A stretch of 60,413 bases of DNA from Actinomycetes bacterium (lineage in GTDB: Bacteria; Actinomycetota; Thermoleophilia; UBA2241): contig JAKPOQ010000023.1 of the NCBI GenBank assembly GCA_029547745.1, positions 1 through 60,413 of the forward strand. Direction: 5' to 3'. The translations under genes were made by a program, and so were the position numbers. Shown in pieces: positions 46,105-55,700 of the stretch (the first letter of the stretch is position 1; every line of letters begins with the position of its first letter). The notes under the pieces were generated by a model that did not search any database, was not told the origin of the DNA, and worked only from the letters and a program-made list of their open reading frames with translations.

Positions 46105-47937
46105 ATGAGGACGTTCTGGCGCATCACCAAGCTTCTCGGCGACTACAAGCGGCTCACCGTCGCCGGCTTCGCCCTCGCCTTCGCGCAGATGGGCCTGAGT
46201 CTGCTGGTCCCGCGTGTCACGCAGCTCGCCATCGACCGCGCCCTGCTTGGCGGCGACAGCCATATGCTGGTCTGGTACGGGCTGGGGCTGATCGGTGTCG
46301 GCGCGGTCCGCTTCGCCGTCGGCGTCGGACGGCGCCTGACGACCGGCAAGGCCAGCCTGGGCATCGAGTACGACCTCCGCCAGCGCCTCTGGTCCCACCT
46401 TCTACGTCAACCGTTCGCCTACTTCGACCGCTGGCCCACCGGCCAGCTGATGTCCCGGTTGATGAGCGACATCACCAACGTGCGCATGTTCCTCGGGTAC
46501 GGCATGGTCTTCTTCGCCGTCAACGTCGTCATGATCCTCGCCATCGCCGTCATCTTGCTGGCGCTCGACTGGCGTCTCGCCCTGCTGTCGCTCGCGTTTC
46601 TTCCGGCCCTCCTCCTCGTGACCTGGCGCTTCAGCCGCAGGCTGCGGCCGATCCTCAGGGACGTCCAGCAGCGCATTGCCGACGTCACGGCGGCGGCCGA
46701 GGAGAACGTCGTCGGGTCGCGCATCGTGCGCATCTTCGCCCGCGAGGACGACGAGATGGCGAAGTTCAGCGACCGCAGCACGCGCGTGTTCGAGGCCAGC
46801 GTCGCCGCCGCCCGCACGCGCGCCGTCTACGTCCCTCTGATCGCCTTCCTGCCCAACCTCGCGGTCGCCTTCCTCCTCTGGTACGGCGGGCGCCAGGTCG
46901 TCCAGGGGAGTCTCACCCTGGGCGAGCTTGTCGCCTTCTACACGTACCTCATGATGCTCGTGTACCCGGCGCAGGTGATCGGCTGGCTCACCGGCCTCGC
47001 ACAGCGCGCGATGGCCAGCGGGGAGCGCATCTACGAGCTGCTCGACGCGCCCATCGAGATGGAGGAACGACCGGACGCGGCGCCGCTGCCGCAGGCGGCC
47101 GGCGCCGTGACGTTCGACCGGGTGAGCTTCGCGTACGGCGACCGGCGCGTCCTCGAGGATGTGAGCCTCGAGGTGCCCGCCGGTCGCACCGTCGCCCTCG
47201 TCGGTCACACGGGCTGCGGCAAGACCACGCTCGCCAACCTCGTGCCGCGCTTCTACGACGTCAGCGGCGGACGGGTCCTCGTCGACGGGCACGACGTCCG
47301 CGACCTGAAGCTCGCCGACCTGCGCCGCCACATCGGTGTCGTCACCCAGGACCCCTTCCTCTTCTCGGCCTCCATCGCCGAGAACATCCGCGCCGGGCGT
47401 CCCGAGGCGAGCGCGGGGGAGGTGCGCGCGGCGGCGAGGATCGCCCAAGCGGACGAGTTCATCGCCGCGCTGCCCGACGGCTACGACACGGTGGTCGGCG
47501 AACGCGGCCTCACGCTCTCGGGCGGTCAGCGCCAGCGCCTGGCGATCGCCCGCGCCCTCGTCATGGACCCGCGCATCCTCATCCTCGACGACGCCACCTC
47601 GAGCGTCGACGTCGAGACCGAGTCGCGGATCCGCGCCGCTCTGGCCGACGTGACGGAGGGACGCACGACGTTCATCGTCGCCCACCGCCCGTCGACGATC
47701 TCGCTCGCCGACGAGGTCGTCGTGCTCGATCACGGGCGCATCGTCGCGCGCGGCACGCACGACGAGCTCCTCGCCGCCGGCGGCCACTACGCGCACATGT
47801 TCGGTGACGCCGAGGCGCGGCGCTGCGACCTCGACGCGGTCTTCGCACAGGAGTCGGGCGCCGCGGCCGGCGGCGAAGAGCCGGCCCCGGTGCGGCGGCC
47901 GGCCGGCTGGCCGGCCGCCGCAGGAGGGCCGGCCTGA
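46105..47937 (+). CDS. ABC exporter half-transporter 1 (TMD-NBD)
   Basis: VGHTGCGKTTLANLVPRFYDV, LSGGQRQRLAIARALVMDPRILILDDATSSVD. Confidence 0.93.
   Translation: MRTFWRITKLLGDYKRLTVAGFALAFAQMGLSLLVPRVTQLAIDRALLGGDSHMLVWYGLGLIGVGAVRFAVGVGRRLTTGKASLGIEYDLRQRLWSHLLRQPFAYFDRWPTGQLMSRLMSDITNVRMFLGYGMVFFAVNVVMILAIAVILLALDWRLALLSLAFLPALLLVTWRFSRRLRPILRDVQQRIADVTAAAEENVVGSRIVRIFAREDDEMAKFSDRSTRVFEASVAAARTRAVYVPLIAFLPNLAVAFLLWYGGRQVVQGSLTLGELVAFYTYLMMLVYPAQVIGWLTGLAQRAMASGERIYELLDAPIEMEERPDAAPLPQAAGAVTFDRVSFAYGDRRVLEDVSLEVPAGRTVALVGHTGCGKTTLANLVPRFYDVSGGRVLVDGHDVRDLKLADLRRHIGVVTQDPFLFSASIAENIRAGRPEASAGEVRAAARIAQADEFIAALPDGYDTVVGERGLTLSGGQRQRLAIARALVMDPRILILDDATSSVDVETESRIRAALADVTEGRTTFIVAHRPSTISLADEVVVLDHGRIVARGTHDELLAAGGHYAHMFGDAEARRCDLDAVFAQESGAAAGGEEPAPVRRPAGWPAAAGGPA
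47891..47922 (+). repeat. 14-bp perfect hairpin upstream of the SD of the second ABC gene
   Basis: TGCGGCGGCCGGCC-GGCT-GGCCGGCCGCCGCA followed by GGAGGG. Confidence 0.85.
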
Positions 47938-49757
47938 TGGCCGCCGCCGGCTCGACCTCCCGCGACGGGGGCTCCGCCGTGGCGGAGCTGCGCGGCTGGG
48001 ACGCGTTCCTGCACCTCGCCCGTGAGCTGCGCCTCGCCCGGCTGGCGCGTTTCGCCTCCCCATACTGGCAGCGGGCACTGCTCAGCGTCGTCGCCATGGT
48101 CGTCGTCGTCCTTAGCGGGCTCGCCGTCCCCTACCTTCTCAAGATCGCCATCGATGAGGGCATCCAGGCGGGCGACCTCCACACCCTGGACCTTGTCGTC
48201 ATCGGCTTCGTCGTCGTCGCCTCCCTCAACCTGGGAGCCAGCTACGTCCAAACGTACCTGACGAGCTGGGTCGGCGAGCACGTGGTCCTCGACCTGCGAC
48301 GGGCGCTGTTCGCCCATATCCAGAAGCTCTCCATGGATTTCTTCAGCCGCCAGAAGACGGGCTGGATCGTCTCGCGCCTGACCAACGACATCGACGCCCT
48401 CAGCGAGCTCGTCACCGAGGGCGTCACGTCCCTGGTGACGAACGGCCTCACGCTGGCCGGAGCGATCGTGTTCCTCTTCGTCCTCGACTGGCGCCTCGCC
48501 CTGGCGACGCTGAGCATCATGCCCGTCGTCGTCGCCGCGACGTTGGTCTTCCGGGCGCGCTCAGCGCGGGCCTACGCCCTCGTCCGCGACCGCCTCGCCG
48601 CGGTGAGCGCCCACCTGCAGGAGTCGATCTCCGGGGTGCGTGTCCTCAAGGCGTTCCGCCGCGAGGCCGCCGACCGCGCGGCCTTCGCGCGCGTGAACGC
48701 CGAGTACCGCGACGTGAACATGCGGACCGTCGTCCAGAGCGGCGTCTACTTCCCGTTCGTCGAGTTCATGAGCGCCGTCGGGACGGTCATCGTCCTCTGG
48801 TACGGGGGCTCGCTCGTGAGCGGCGGACAGTTGCGCATCGGCGTCCTCGTCGCCTTCATCGCCTACCTCTCCAGCTTCTTCGACCCGCTGCAGCAGCTCT
48901 CGCAGTTGTACAACACCTTCCAGGCCTCGATGGCGGCGGTGCAGAAGATCTTCACCGTCCTCGACACCGAGCCCGACATGCTCGACGCGCCCGACGCTGT
49001 CCCGCTGCCCCCTGTCGCCGGCGACCTCGAGCTGCGCCATGTGACCTTCGGCTACTCCGAGGACGAGCCGGTGCTCCGCGACGTGAGCTTCGCCGTCCCG
49101 GCCGGCCGCACGATCGCCCTCGTCGGCGCGACCGGAGCGGGCAAGTCGACGCTCGTCAAGCTGTTGGCGCGCTTCTACGACCCAGAGGAAGGAGCGGTCC
49201 TGATCGACGGCCACGACCTGCGCACGGTCACGGGACGCTCACTGCGCAAGCAGCTCGCCGTCGTGCCGCAGGAGCCGTTCCTCTTCTCGGGGTCGCTGCT
49301 CGACAACATCCGTTTCGCGCGCCCTTCGGCGCGCCGCGACGAGGTCGAGCGCGTGGCTCGCGTGGTCGGCGCCCACGAGTTCATCAGCGCCCTGCCCGAC
49401 GGCTATGACACCGAGGTCCAGGAGGGGGGCGGAGGTCTCTCGACCGGCCAACGGCAGCTCGTCTCGTTCGCGCGAGCACTCCTCGCCGACCCTAAGGTCC
49501 TCATCCTCGACGAGGCGACCTCGAGCGTCGACGCCGAGAGCGAGCGTCACATCGAGGCGGCTATGGAGGCGCTCTTCAGAGACCGCACCGCGGTCATCGT
49601 CGCCCACCGCCTGAGCACCGTGCGCCACGCCGACGAGATCCTCGTCGTCGACGCGGGGCGCATCGTCGAACGCGGGTCGCACGACGAGCTGTTGGCGCAC
49701 GGAGGGAGGTACGCGGAGCTCTACCGCGAGTGGCAGGCGACGGGCCGCACGCTCTGA
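47937..49757 (+). CDS. ABC exporter half-transporter 2 (TMD-NBD)
   Basis: VGATGAGKSTLVKLLARFYDP, LSTGQRQLVSFARALLADPKVLILDEATSSVD. Confidence 0.93.
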   Translation: MAAAGSTSRDGGSAVAELRGWDAFLHLARELRLARLARFASPYWQRALLSVVAMVVVVLSGLAVPYLLKIAIDEGIQAGDLHTLDLVVIGFVVVASLNLGASYVQTYLTSWVGEHVVLDLRRALFAHIQKLSMDFFSRQKTGWIVSRLTNDIDALSELVTEGVTSLVTNGLTLAGAIVFLFVLDWRLALATLSIMPVVVAATLVFRARSARAYALVRDRLAAVSAHLQESISGVRVLKAFRREAADRAAFARVNAEYRDVNMRTVVQSGVYFPFVEFMSAVGTVIVLWYGGSLVSGGQLRIGVLVAFIAYLSSFFDPLQQLSQLYNTFQASMAAVQKIFTVLDTEPDMLDAPDAVPLPPVAGDLELRHVTFGYSEDEPVLRDVSFAVPAGRTIALVGATGAGKSTLVKLLARFYDPEEGAVLIDGHDLRTVTGRSLRKQLAVVPQEPFLFSGSLLDNIRFARPSARRDEVERVARVVGAHEFISALPDGYDTEVQEGGGGLSTGQRQLVSFARALLADPKVLILDEATSSVDAESERHIEAAMEALFRDRTAVIVAHRLSTVRHADEILVVDAGRIVERGSHDELLAHGGRYAELYREWQATGRTL

Positions 49758-49779
49758 GGCGTGCGGCCCGTCGCCTGCC
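49732..49779 (+). terminator. 21-bp perfect hairpin with the stop codon in its 6-nt loop
   Basis: GGCAGGCGACGGGCCGCACGC-TCTGAG-GCGTGCGGCCCGTCGCCTGCC; TGA stop at 49755-49757. Confidence 0.75.
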
Positions 49780-49819
49780 CGACACGCGGCCGCCGCCCGA
49801 GGGAGGGACGGTATACTGG

Positions 49820-50329
49820 GTGCGACGTCATCTTCGGTCCGGCAGGGACATCCACCTCGTGGCCCAGGTACGCGAAGCGACATCGGCAGGAGGCGTCGTC
49901 GTCCGCGATGACGACGGCCTCGAGGTGTGCCTCATCAACCCCACGGGACGGCGCGCCTGGGGTCTCCCCAAAGGAGGCGTCGAACCAGGCGAGAGTGACG
50001 CCGAGGCCGCCGTGCGCGAAGTGGCCGAAGAGACCGGCATCCGCGGCGAGGTCGAACGCGAGCTCGGTTCCATCGACTACTGGTTCGGGGTTCGCGGCGA
50101 CCGTGTCCACAAGACCGTGCGCTACTTCCTCGTCCACGCCCTGGGCGGCAGCACGACGGCGCACGACGACGAGGTCCGCGAGGCACGCTGGCTGCCCGTG
50201 CGGGAAGCCCTCACCCTCATGACGTATCCCAACGAGCGCGAGATGGTGCGCAGGGCGGCCATGGCCCTCGGCATCGACCTCGGCACTCGGGGCGGGCCGT
50301 CCGCCACGCAGGACGTGGGATCGTCGTGA
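49820..50329 (+). CDS. NUDIX hydrolase
   Basis: WGLPKGGVEPGESDAEAAVREVAEETGIRGE (Nudix box). Start uncertain (GTG 49820 or 49859). Confidence 0.92.
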   Translation: MRRHLRSGRDIHLVAQVREATSAGGVVVRDDDGLEVCLINPTGRRAWGLPKGGVEPGESDAEAAVREVAEETGIRGEVERELGSIDYWFGVRGDRVHKTVRYFLVHALGGSTTAHDDEVREARWLPVREALTLMTYPNEREMVRRAAMALGIDLGTRGGPSATQDVGSS

Positions 50330-51126
50330 AGCTGACCCTCCTCGGCACGCAGGGGTGGATCCCCACGAGGGAACGTGCGACGACGTGCTTCGCCGTCGAG
50401 GACGGCGAACGACTGCTCGTCTTCGACGCTGGGACGGGACTGAGCCGGCTCGCCCGGCCGCCCTTCCAGCCGCTGGTCGAGAGGTCGCGTGAGATCCATG
50501 TGCTGCTCACGCACTACCATCTCGATCACACCTGCGGCCTCGCTTACCTTCCCGGCATCTTCCCCGGCCGCCACGTGACCGTCCATGCGCCGGCGGCGTC
50601 CCTCACGGGGGTCGACCCCGGGCGGGCGCTCGAGGATCTCATCCGCCCGCCCTACAACCCCCGGGAGTGGCGCCGGCTCGACGGCGTCGAGCTCCGCGAG
50701 GTGCAAGCCGGCGCCAACGACATCGCCGGCCACCGGGTCGTCGTCCGCGCGCAGCAGCACACCGACACGAGCGTCGCCTACCGCCTCGACGACGCTCTCG
50801 TCGTCTCCACGGACACGGCGGCCGACCCGGCCACGGCCGAGTTCGCCGCGGGGGCGTCGGTACTCCTGCACGAGGCGTGGTACTTGGGCGGCGGGCCGCC
50901 GGCGACGGCGAGCGCCTCGCCGCCGCCCGGCTACGCCGGCCACAGCGAGGCGCTCGCCGTCGCCGCTCTGGCCGCCGCCGCCCGAGTAGGCCGGCTCGTC
51001 TTCGTCCACCTGAACCCGCTCGAGGACGAGACAGCGTACACGGCCATGGCCGCGGCGGCGCGCAGAGTCTTCCGCGCCGTCGAGGTAGGATCGGACGGCG
51101 CGCGCTTCTCGCTCGACCTGATGTGA
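50326..51126 (+). CDS. Metallo-beta-lactamase-fold hydrolase (RNase Z-like)
   Basis: LLTHYHLDHTCGLAYLPG, VVSTDTAADP, YAGHSEALAVAALA, LVFVHLNP. Confidence 0.87.
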   Translation: MKLTLLGTQGWIPTRERATTCFAVEDGERLLVFDAGTGLSRLARPPFQPLVERSREIHVLLTHYHLDHTCGLAYLPGIFPGRHVTVHAPAASLTGVDPGRALEDLIRPPYNPREWRRLDGVELREVQAGANDIAGHRVVVRAQQHTDTSVAYRLDDALVVSTDTAADPATAEFAAGASVLLHEAWYLGGGPPATASASPPPGYAGHSEALAVAALAAAARVGRLVFVHLNPLEDETAYTAMAAAARRVFRAVEVGSDGARFSLDLM

Positions 51127-51202
51127 GATGACCTGAGCGCCTCCGGGAGCCGTGTTCGACAGGTCCCGACGTAGGCGCGAACACTCGGCAACGGAGGCAC
51201 GG

Positions 51203-51787
51203 GTGGACCACAGGCGCAACACGAGACTCATGGTCGTGGCCCTCGTCGTCGTCGTCGCCGTCGTCGCGTTGTTGCCGGCGCTCATCGCCTATCGCTACAC
51301 CTCGCCCGAACAACGTGACACCTTCGTGCGCCGGCCCTGGCGAGGTTGGTCGTTCGTCGTCGCGGCTCTGCGCGTGCCCGGGGACTCCGAGCTCAAGACC
51401 TCCGGGCAGGCGCTGCGCAAGGCGGACTGGCTCTTCGAGGACACGCTGATCGAGCCGCAGGAGGTCCAACTGCTCTTCGTCACGGCCGACGAACCCTATG
51501 CGTTCACGCAGGACGTCGGCGGGCGACTTGTCACGGCCCAGGTCACGCCGAGCTATCGGTTCATCTGGGAGGTGCGCGGCACGGTCCCCTCTTCGGCGGG
51601 GGGGGCGAGCGGGTCGCGGTCGCTCGTCGTCGCCCTGCTCGACTACGAGACCGGACGACTGCTCTACGACGTCCGCCAGGACCTGCCTGAGGACGTGTTC
51701 GAGGAGCCCGCGCCGTCCGCGCCGTCCGCGGCGCCCGGCTCGTCCGCGCCGGCGTCGGGAGCGCCTTTGCCGGCGTCTACGCCGTGA
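51203..51787 (+). CDS. Hypothetical membrane-anchored protein
   Basis: N-terminal TM (LMVVALVVVVAVVALLPALIAY), Pro/Ala-rich C-terminus; SD ACGGAGG before GTG 51203. Confidence 0.6.
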   Translation: MDHRRNTRLMVVALVVVVAVVALLPALIAYRYTSPEQRDTFVRRPWRGWSFVVAALRVPGDSELKTSGQALRKADWLFEDTLIEPQEVQLLFVTADEPYAFTQDVGGRLVTAQVTPSYRFIWEVRGTVPSSAGGASGSRSLVVALLDYETGRLLYDVRQDLPEDVFEEPAPSAPSAAPGSSAPASGAPLPASTP

Positions 51788-53019
51788 AGGCGGCCAGGCT
51801 GCTCGGCGACCACGGCGGCCCGCCGATGCGGGCCGCCGTGGTCGCCGCCGGGAGCCGCCTCTTCATCTTCGCCGTCGGGCTCGCCGCCGTGGCCCTCCTC
51901 GGCATCAGTCATCCCGAGTGGGCGTGGCGCTTCCCGGAGGGCGCTGAGACGTTCAAGGGCGTCCTCGGGTCGCTTCTCAACCCGTGGGCGCACTGGGACG
52001 GCGTCTGGTACATCAAGATCGCTCGCGCCGGCTATGCGGACGCGGACGGGAGCACGGCCTTCTTCCCGCTGTACCCGCTCATCCTGCGCTACGCGGGCTA
52101 CCTGTTCGACGGGAACCTCGTGGTCACCGGCATCGCCGTCTCGCTCCTCTGCTTCGCGGGCAGCGCCTGGTTCCTCTACAGGCTGGTGGCGCAGGACTTC
52201 GACGACAAGGTCGCCTCGCGGGCGGTCGTCTATCTGTGCTTGTTCCCGACGTCGTTCTTCCTGCAGGCCGTCTACACCGAGTCGCTCTTTCTGGTGCTCT
52301 CCCTCGCCTGCTTCTTCTGGGCCCGGGAAGGGAGGTGGCGGCTCTCCGGCCTCGCCGGCCTGCTCGCCACGCTGACGCGAAGTACCGGCGTCCTCCTGCT
52401 CGTGCCGATGGCCGTGTACTACTTCCAGCGTCGTGGCTGGCGCCTGCGGCGCGCCGACGCCGACAGCGCCAACCTGCTGATGGTCGCCGAGGGTCTCCTC
52501 ATCTGGATGGCGTACCTCAGCCTGAGCTTCGGCAAGCCGTTCCTGTTCGCCGAGGCCCAGGACCAGTGGCGGCGAAGCACGATGCTGCCCAACTTCTCGA
52601 TCGCCCGCGCGCTGGAGGCGGCGGCGCAGGGCGCGCGCCAGTTGCTCTCGGGCCAGTACCTGGACCTCTACTGGCCCGTCGCGGCGCCGGGCGACGCCTA
52701 TTCGGTCGCCGCCGCAAACCTCATCGCGCTCGCCTTCCTGGCCGTCTCGGCGGCCTGCCTCGCCTACGGCCTGCGCCGCCTGCCGCCAGCCTACTCGCTG
52801 TACGGGGTCGTCTCGGTCGTCTATCCGCTCTGCTTCCCCGCCACATACGTGCCCCTGCTCTCGCTCCCGCGCTTCGTCCTCGCGGCCTTCCCGGTCTTCG
52901 TCGCCCTGGCCCTGTACACGCGCGACCGCCCGCGCGCCCACCGCGCGGTCGTCGTCGCGATGGTCCTCGCCCTGGCCGCGCTCACGGTCCGCTTCGCGCG
53001 CTTCGAGTGGGTCGCCTGA
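51784..53019 (+). CDS. PIG-V-like GT-C membrane mannosyltransferase
   Basis: WAHWDGVWYIKIARAGYADADGSTAFFPLYPLILR, multiple TMs, LFPTSFFLQAVYTESLFLVLSLACF. Confidence 0.82.
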   Translation: MKAARLLGDHGGPPMRAAVVAAGSRLFIFAVGLAAVALLGISHPEWAWRFPEGAETFKGVLGSLLNPWAHWDGVWYIKIARAGYADADGSTAFFPLYPLILRYAGYLFDGNLVVTGIAVSLLCFAGSAWFLYRLVAQDFDDKVASRAVVYLCLFPTSFFLQAVYTESLFLVLSLACFFWAREGRWRLSGLAGLLATLTRSTGVLLLVPMAVYYFQRRGWRLRRADADSANLLMVAEGLLIWMAYLSLSFGKPFLFAEAQDQWRRSTMLPNFSIARALEAAAQGARQLLSGQYLDLYWPVAAPGDAYSVAAANLIALAFLAVSAACLAYGLRRLPPAYSLYGVVSVVYPLCFPATYVPLLSLPRFVLAAFPVFVALALYTRDRPRAHRAVVVAMVLALAALTVRFARFEWVA

Positions 53020-53034
53020 CAAGGACGCGGCGAG

Positions 53035-54711
53035 CTACGGGGTCGGCGAGACGGCGGCGTAGGGCCGGTCGGCGTCCGCCCCGTGGCCGCCCGCGTCCGC
53101 GCCGTCGCTGCGGGCGCCCGCGCCGGTCACGAGCTTGAACACGTACACGTCGTCGCGCGCGTACACCGATCGATAACGCTGGTCGAGCACCAGGCGAGCG
53201 AGCGCGTCCTGGTGCAGCCGCCTGTCGATGCGATCGAAATACGCGGGGTGCTTCTCGTCGACGATCACGTACTCGGCGCCTTCGTACACCGGGAAGGTCA
53301 GCACGACGGGCCGCGCCGAGAGATGCGAGCCGACGTTGTTGTTGACCGAGACGACCACCCCGTCGGGCACCATCGCCACCGCTTCGTCGAGGACCTTGGC
53401 GTGCCCGGAGCGGGCGAAGTCCTTGCCCGAGGAGTGGGCGCCGGGGAGCGAGAAGGGCAACGGGCCGAGGAGGAAGTTGCCGAGCAGGGCGGCGAGCAAG
53501 ACGAGCAGCGCCATGTCGCGGCGCTGCAGCAGCTCGCCGCGCATCTCGGCCTCGGGCCTGCGGAAGCCGCCGCCCAGCCACCGCCACAGGCGCATAAGAC
53601 CGAGGACGGCGGCGGCGAAGATGAACGGCGTCTCGGCCGCCGTGTAGTGGAACTGGATGCTCCGTTGCCAGATCTGCGTCGACAGCCCGTTGAGGACGTA
53701 TTCCGGCACGGCGATGAGCAGGGTCAACGGGCTGAGCAGCGACACGAAACCGAAGGGCCACAGGAGCTCGGCGAAGTACTCCAGGTTGTCGGCGGAGAGC
53801 AGGTCGCCGGCGACCTGGAGCGGATGCGTCAACGCGTTCCCGACCACCCCGGAGGCGCTGTCGCCGTAGGCGGAGTACCGGTCGACGAACGGGCTCGGCC
53901 CGTCGTTGAAGTGCGGGATCACGACCCAGACGGCGAAGGCGAAGTAGGCGAGCGCCAAGCCGGTGAGGACGAGATGCCTCCAGGACCGCTTGCGGATGGC
54001 GAAGAAGACCCCCATGACGGCGAGGACGAGCGGGACCTCCTCCTTGCACGCCGCCGCGAGCACCAGGAAGGGGACCGCACGGCGCCAACGGTCCTCCTCG
54101 AGGAAGAGGAAGGCGAAGAGGAGGAAGGGGGTCGCCAGGGTCACCGGATGGAACTCGTTGAGCACGCCGTAACCCAACGCAGGGTAGAGGAGCAGGGCGC
54201 CGGCGAGAAGGACGCCGGCGCGGGGGTCGCGGGTCACCCGGGCGCCCAGCCGGTACGCCGGCCATGCTGACGTGGCGACGATCGCCGCCTGCAGGGTCAG
54301 CAACATCACCGGGCTCGGCCAGACCAGCCACGGCAGGGCGAAGAGAGCGAGGATCGGGTCGACGTGAGCCCCCAGCCGGCACATCTGACGGGCGTTCTCG
54401 TCCGCGGTCGTGATCTCGAGGAACCGACCGTGAGCGGTGTTGTAGACGGCCTGCACCATGTTGCCGAGGTCGAAACGACCCCCGTAGTACATGCGGAAGC
54501 GGAGCCAGGCGAGCAGGGCGAAGACGGCCGTGAAGGCGAGGGCGGCACCGACCACGTACCAGGCGCAGCGCCGGAAGAGGAGGGCTGACTCGTCGGCTCC
54601 GAGTTCTGTGACAGGGAGCAGGCGGCCGGGGGCGGGGGCGGGGCGGCGGGCGGCTCCGCCCGCCGCCCCGCCCCCGGCCGCCTGCTTCTTCGCGGCGCTC
54701 TTCCTGCCCAT
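53035..54711 (-). CDS. DUF2079-family membrane protein
   Basis: YYGGRFDLGNMVQAVYNTAHGRFLEITTADEN...RLGAHVDPILALFALPWLVWPSP. Confidence 0.85.
   Translation of the reverse strand: MGRKSAAKKQAAGGGAAGGAARRPAPAPGRLLPVTELGADESALLFRRCAWYVVGAALAFTAVFALLAWLRFRMYYGGRFDLGNMVQAVYNTAHGRFLEITTADENARQMCRLGAHVDPILALFALPWLVWPSPVMLLTLQAAIVATSAWPAYRLGARVTRDPRAGVLLAGALLLYPALGYGVLNEFHPVTLATPFLLFAFLFLEEDRWRRAVPFLVLAAACKEEVPLVLAVMGVFFAIRKRSWRHLVLTGLALAYFAFAVWVVIPHFNDGPSPFVDRYSAYGDSASGVVGNALTHPLQVAGDLLSADNLEYFAELLWPFGFVSLLSPLTLLIAVPEYVLNGLSTQIWQRSIQFHYTAAETPFIFAAAVLGLMRLWRWLGGGFRRPEAEMRGELLQRRDMALLVLLAALLGNFLLGPLPFSLPGAHSSGKDFARSGHAKVLDEAVAMVPDGVVVSVNNNVGSHLSARPVVLTFPVYEGAEYVIVDEKHPAYFDRIDRRLHQDALARLVLDQRYRSVYARDDVYVFKLVTGAGARSDGADAGGHGADADRPYAAVSPTP
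54618..54685 (-). repeat. 30-bp inverted repeat with a 6-nt bulge inside the DUF2079 5' coding region
   Basis: 54618-54653 versus reverse complement of 54656-54685, identical except for one extra GGGGGC unit; 2-nt centre. Confidence 0.85.
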
Positions 54712-55700
54712 CAGCCCTCCGTCCCCCCGGCGTCGACCCCGGTCCGGCTCCGCCCGCCCCTCATCGCCTCGGCGAGCGTCGCAAGGCCGGCGAACGCGAC
54801 CTCCACCGCAACGACCCACAGGCGCAGCAGCAGCGCCCACGCGAACGCGACCCCGCCGCCGAGTTCGCCGCCGAGCGCGGCGGCCAGCACCACCTCACGC
54901 ACGCCGATGCCGCCGGGAAAGACGAAGGCGACCATGCCCGCGACGTACGCCAAGGCGAAGGCCGCCGTCACGGCCGGCGCCAGCTCGCCGCCGACCGACA
55001 CCACGCCGGCGGCGAGCGTCCAGCACCCCAGGCCGGCCACGAACCAGCACGCCACGTACGCACCGAGCAGCGCCAGCACCCGGCGGAAGCCGAGGACCGC
55101 GCCGAGCGGCTCGCGGTGGAGGAGGCGCAGCAGATGGTCGGCGACGGGCCCGAACACACGCGGGTGCAAGAAGACGAGGATGACCGGGATACCGGCCAGG
55201 CTGAGCGCGACCGCCCCCTTGCGGTAGTCCAAGAACGGAAGCAGAAGACCGAGGGTCACGAGCGCCGCGCAGAAGCCGAGCGCCTGCTCGTAGACCATCG
55301 CCGCCGTCACACGCCTGGCGCTCAACCCCCGGCGCCGGCCGGCGAGGACACGGTCGACGATCATGAAGACGTTCCCGGGGATGTAGCGCGCCAGGATGGA
55401 CCGCGACCACGAGGCGACCGCCCAGGCCGCCGGAGCGCGCAGGGCGAAGGCGCGCAGGAGCAGGTGCCACGCCAGGCCCTGAGCGAGGTAGAAGCAGAGG
55501 AACGCGGCCGCCGAACAGACGAGCCAGGTCCAGCGGACCCTCCAGTCGTACGCCCTGACGTCACCCCATGACCTCACCAGGACGAGGACCACGAAGACGA
55601 CCGCGGCGGCGGCCAGAGCATACTGCGCCGCCTGCAGCGCGCGGCGCCGGCGGCGCCGCGCGCCGTCCTGCGGCGCCGCCATCAGCGAGGCGCCGGTCAC
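54711..55700 (-). CDS. Lysylphosphatidylglycerol synthase TM-region/UPF0104-like membrane protein
   Basis: SRSILARYIPGNVFMIVDRVLAG...FVFPGGIGVREVVLAAAL; GTG start overlaps the upstream GT4 stop. Confidence 0.82.
   Translation of the reverse strand: MTGASLMAAPQDGARRRRRRALQAAQYALAAAAVVFVVLVLVRSWGDVRAYDWRVRWTWLVCSAAAFLCFYLAQGLAWHLLLRAFALRAPAAWAVASWSRSILARYIPGNVFMIVDRVLAGRRRGLSARRVTAAMVYEQALGFCAALVTLGLLLPFLDYRKGAVALSLAGIPVILVFLHPRVFGPVADHLLRLLHREPLGAVLGFRRVLALLGAYVACWFVAGLGCWTLAAGVVSVGGELAPAVTAAFALAYVAGMVAFVFPGGIGVREVVLAAALGGELGGGVAFAWALLLRLWVVAVEVAFAGLATLAEAMRGGRSRTGVDAGGTEG

Noticed and set aside
45519-47807. 762-aa plus-strand ORF antisense to the ECF sigma gene and out of frame with the ABC gene
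   Set aside because: Off-frame translation of two solid genes.
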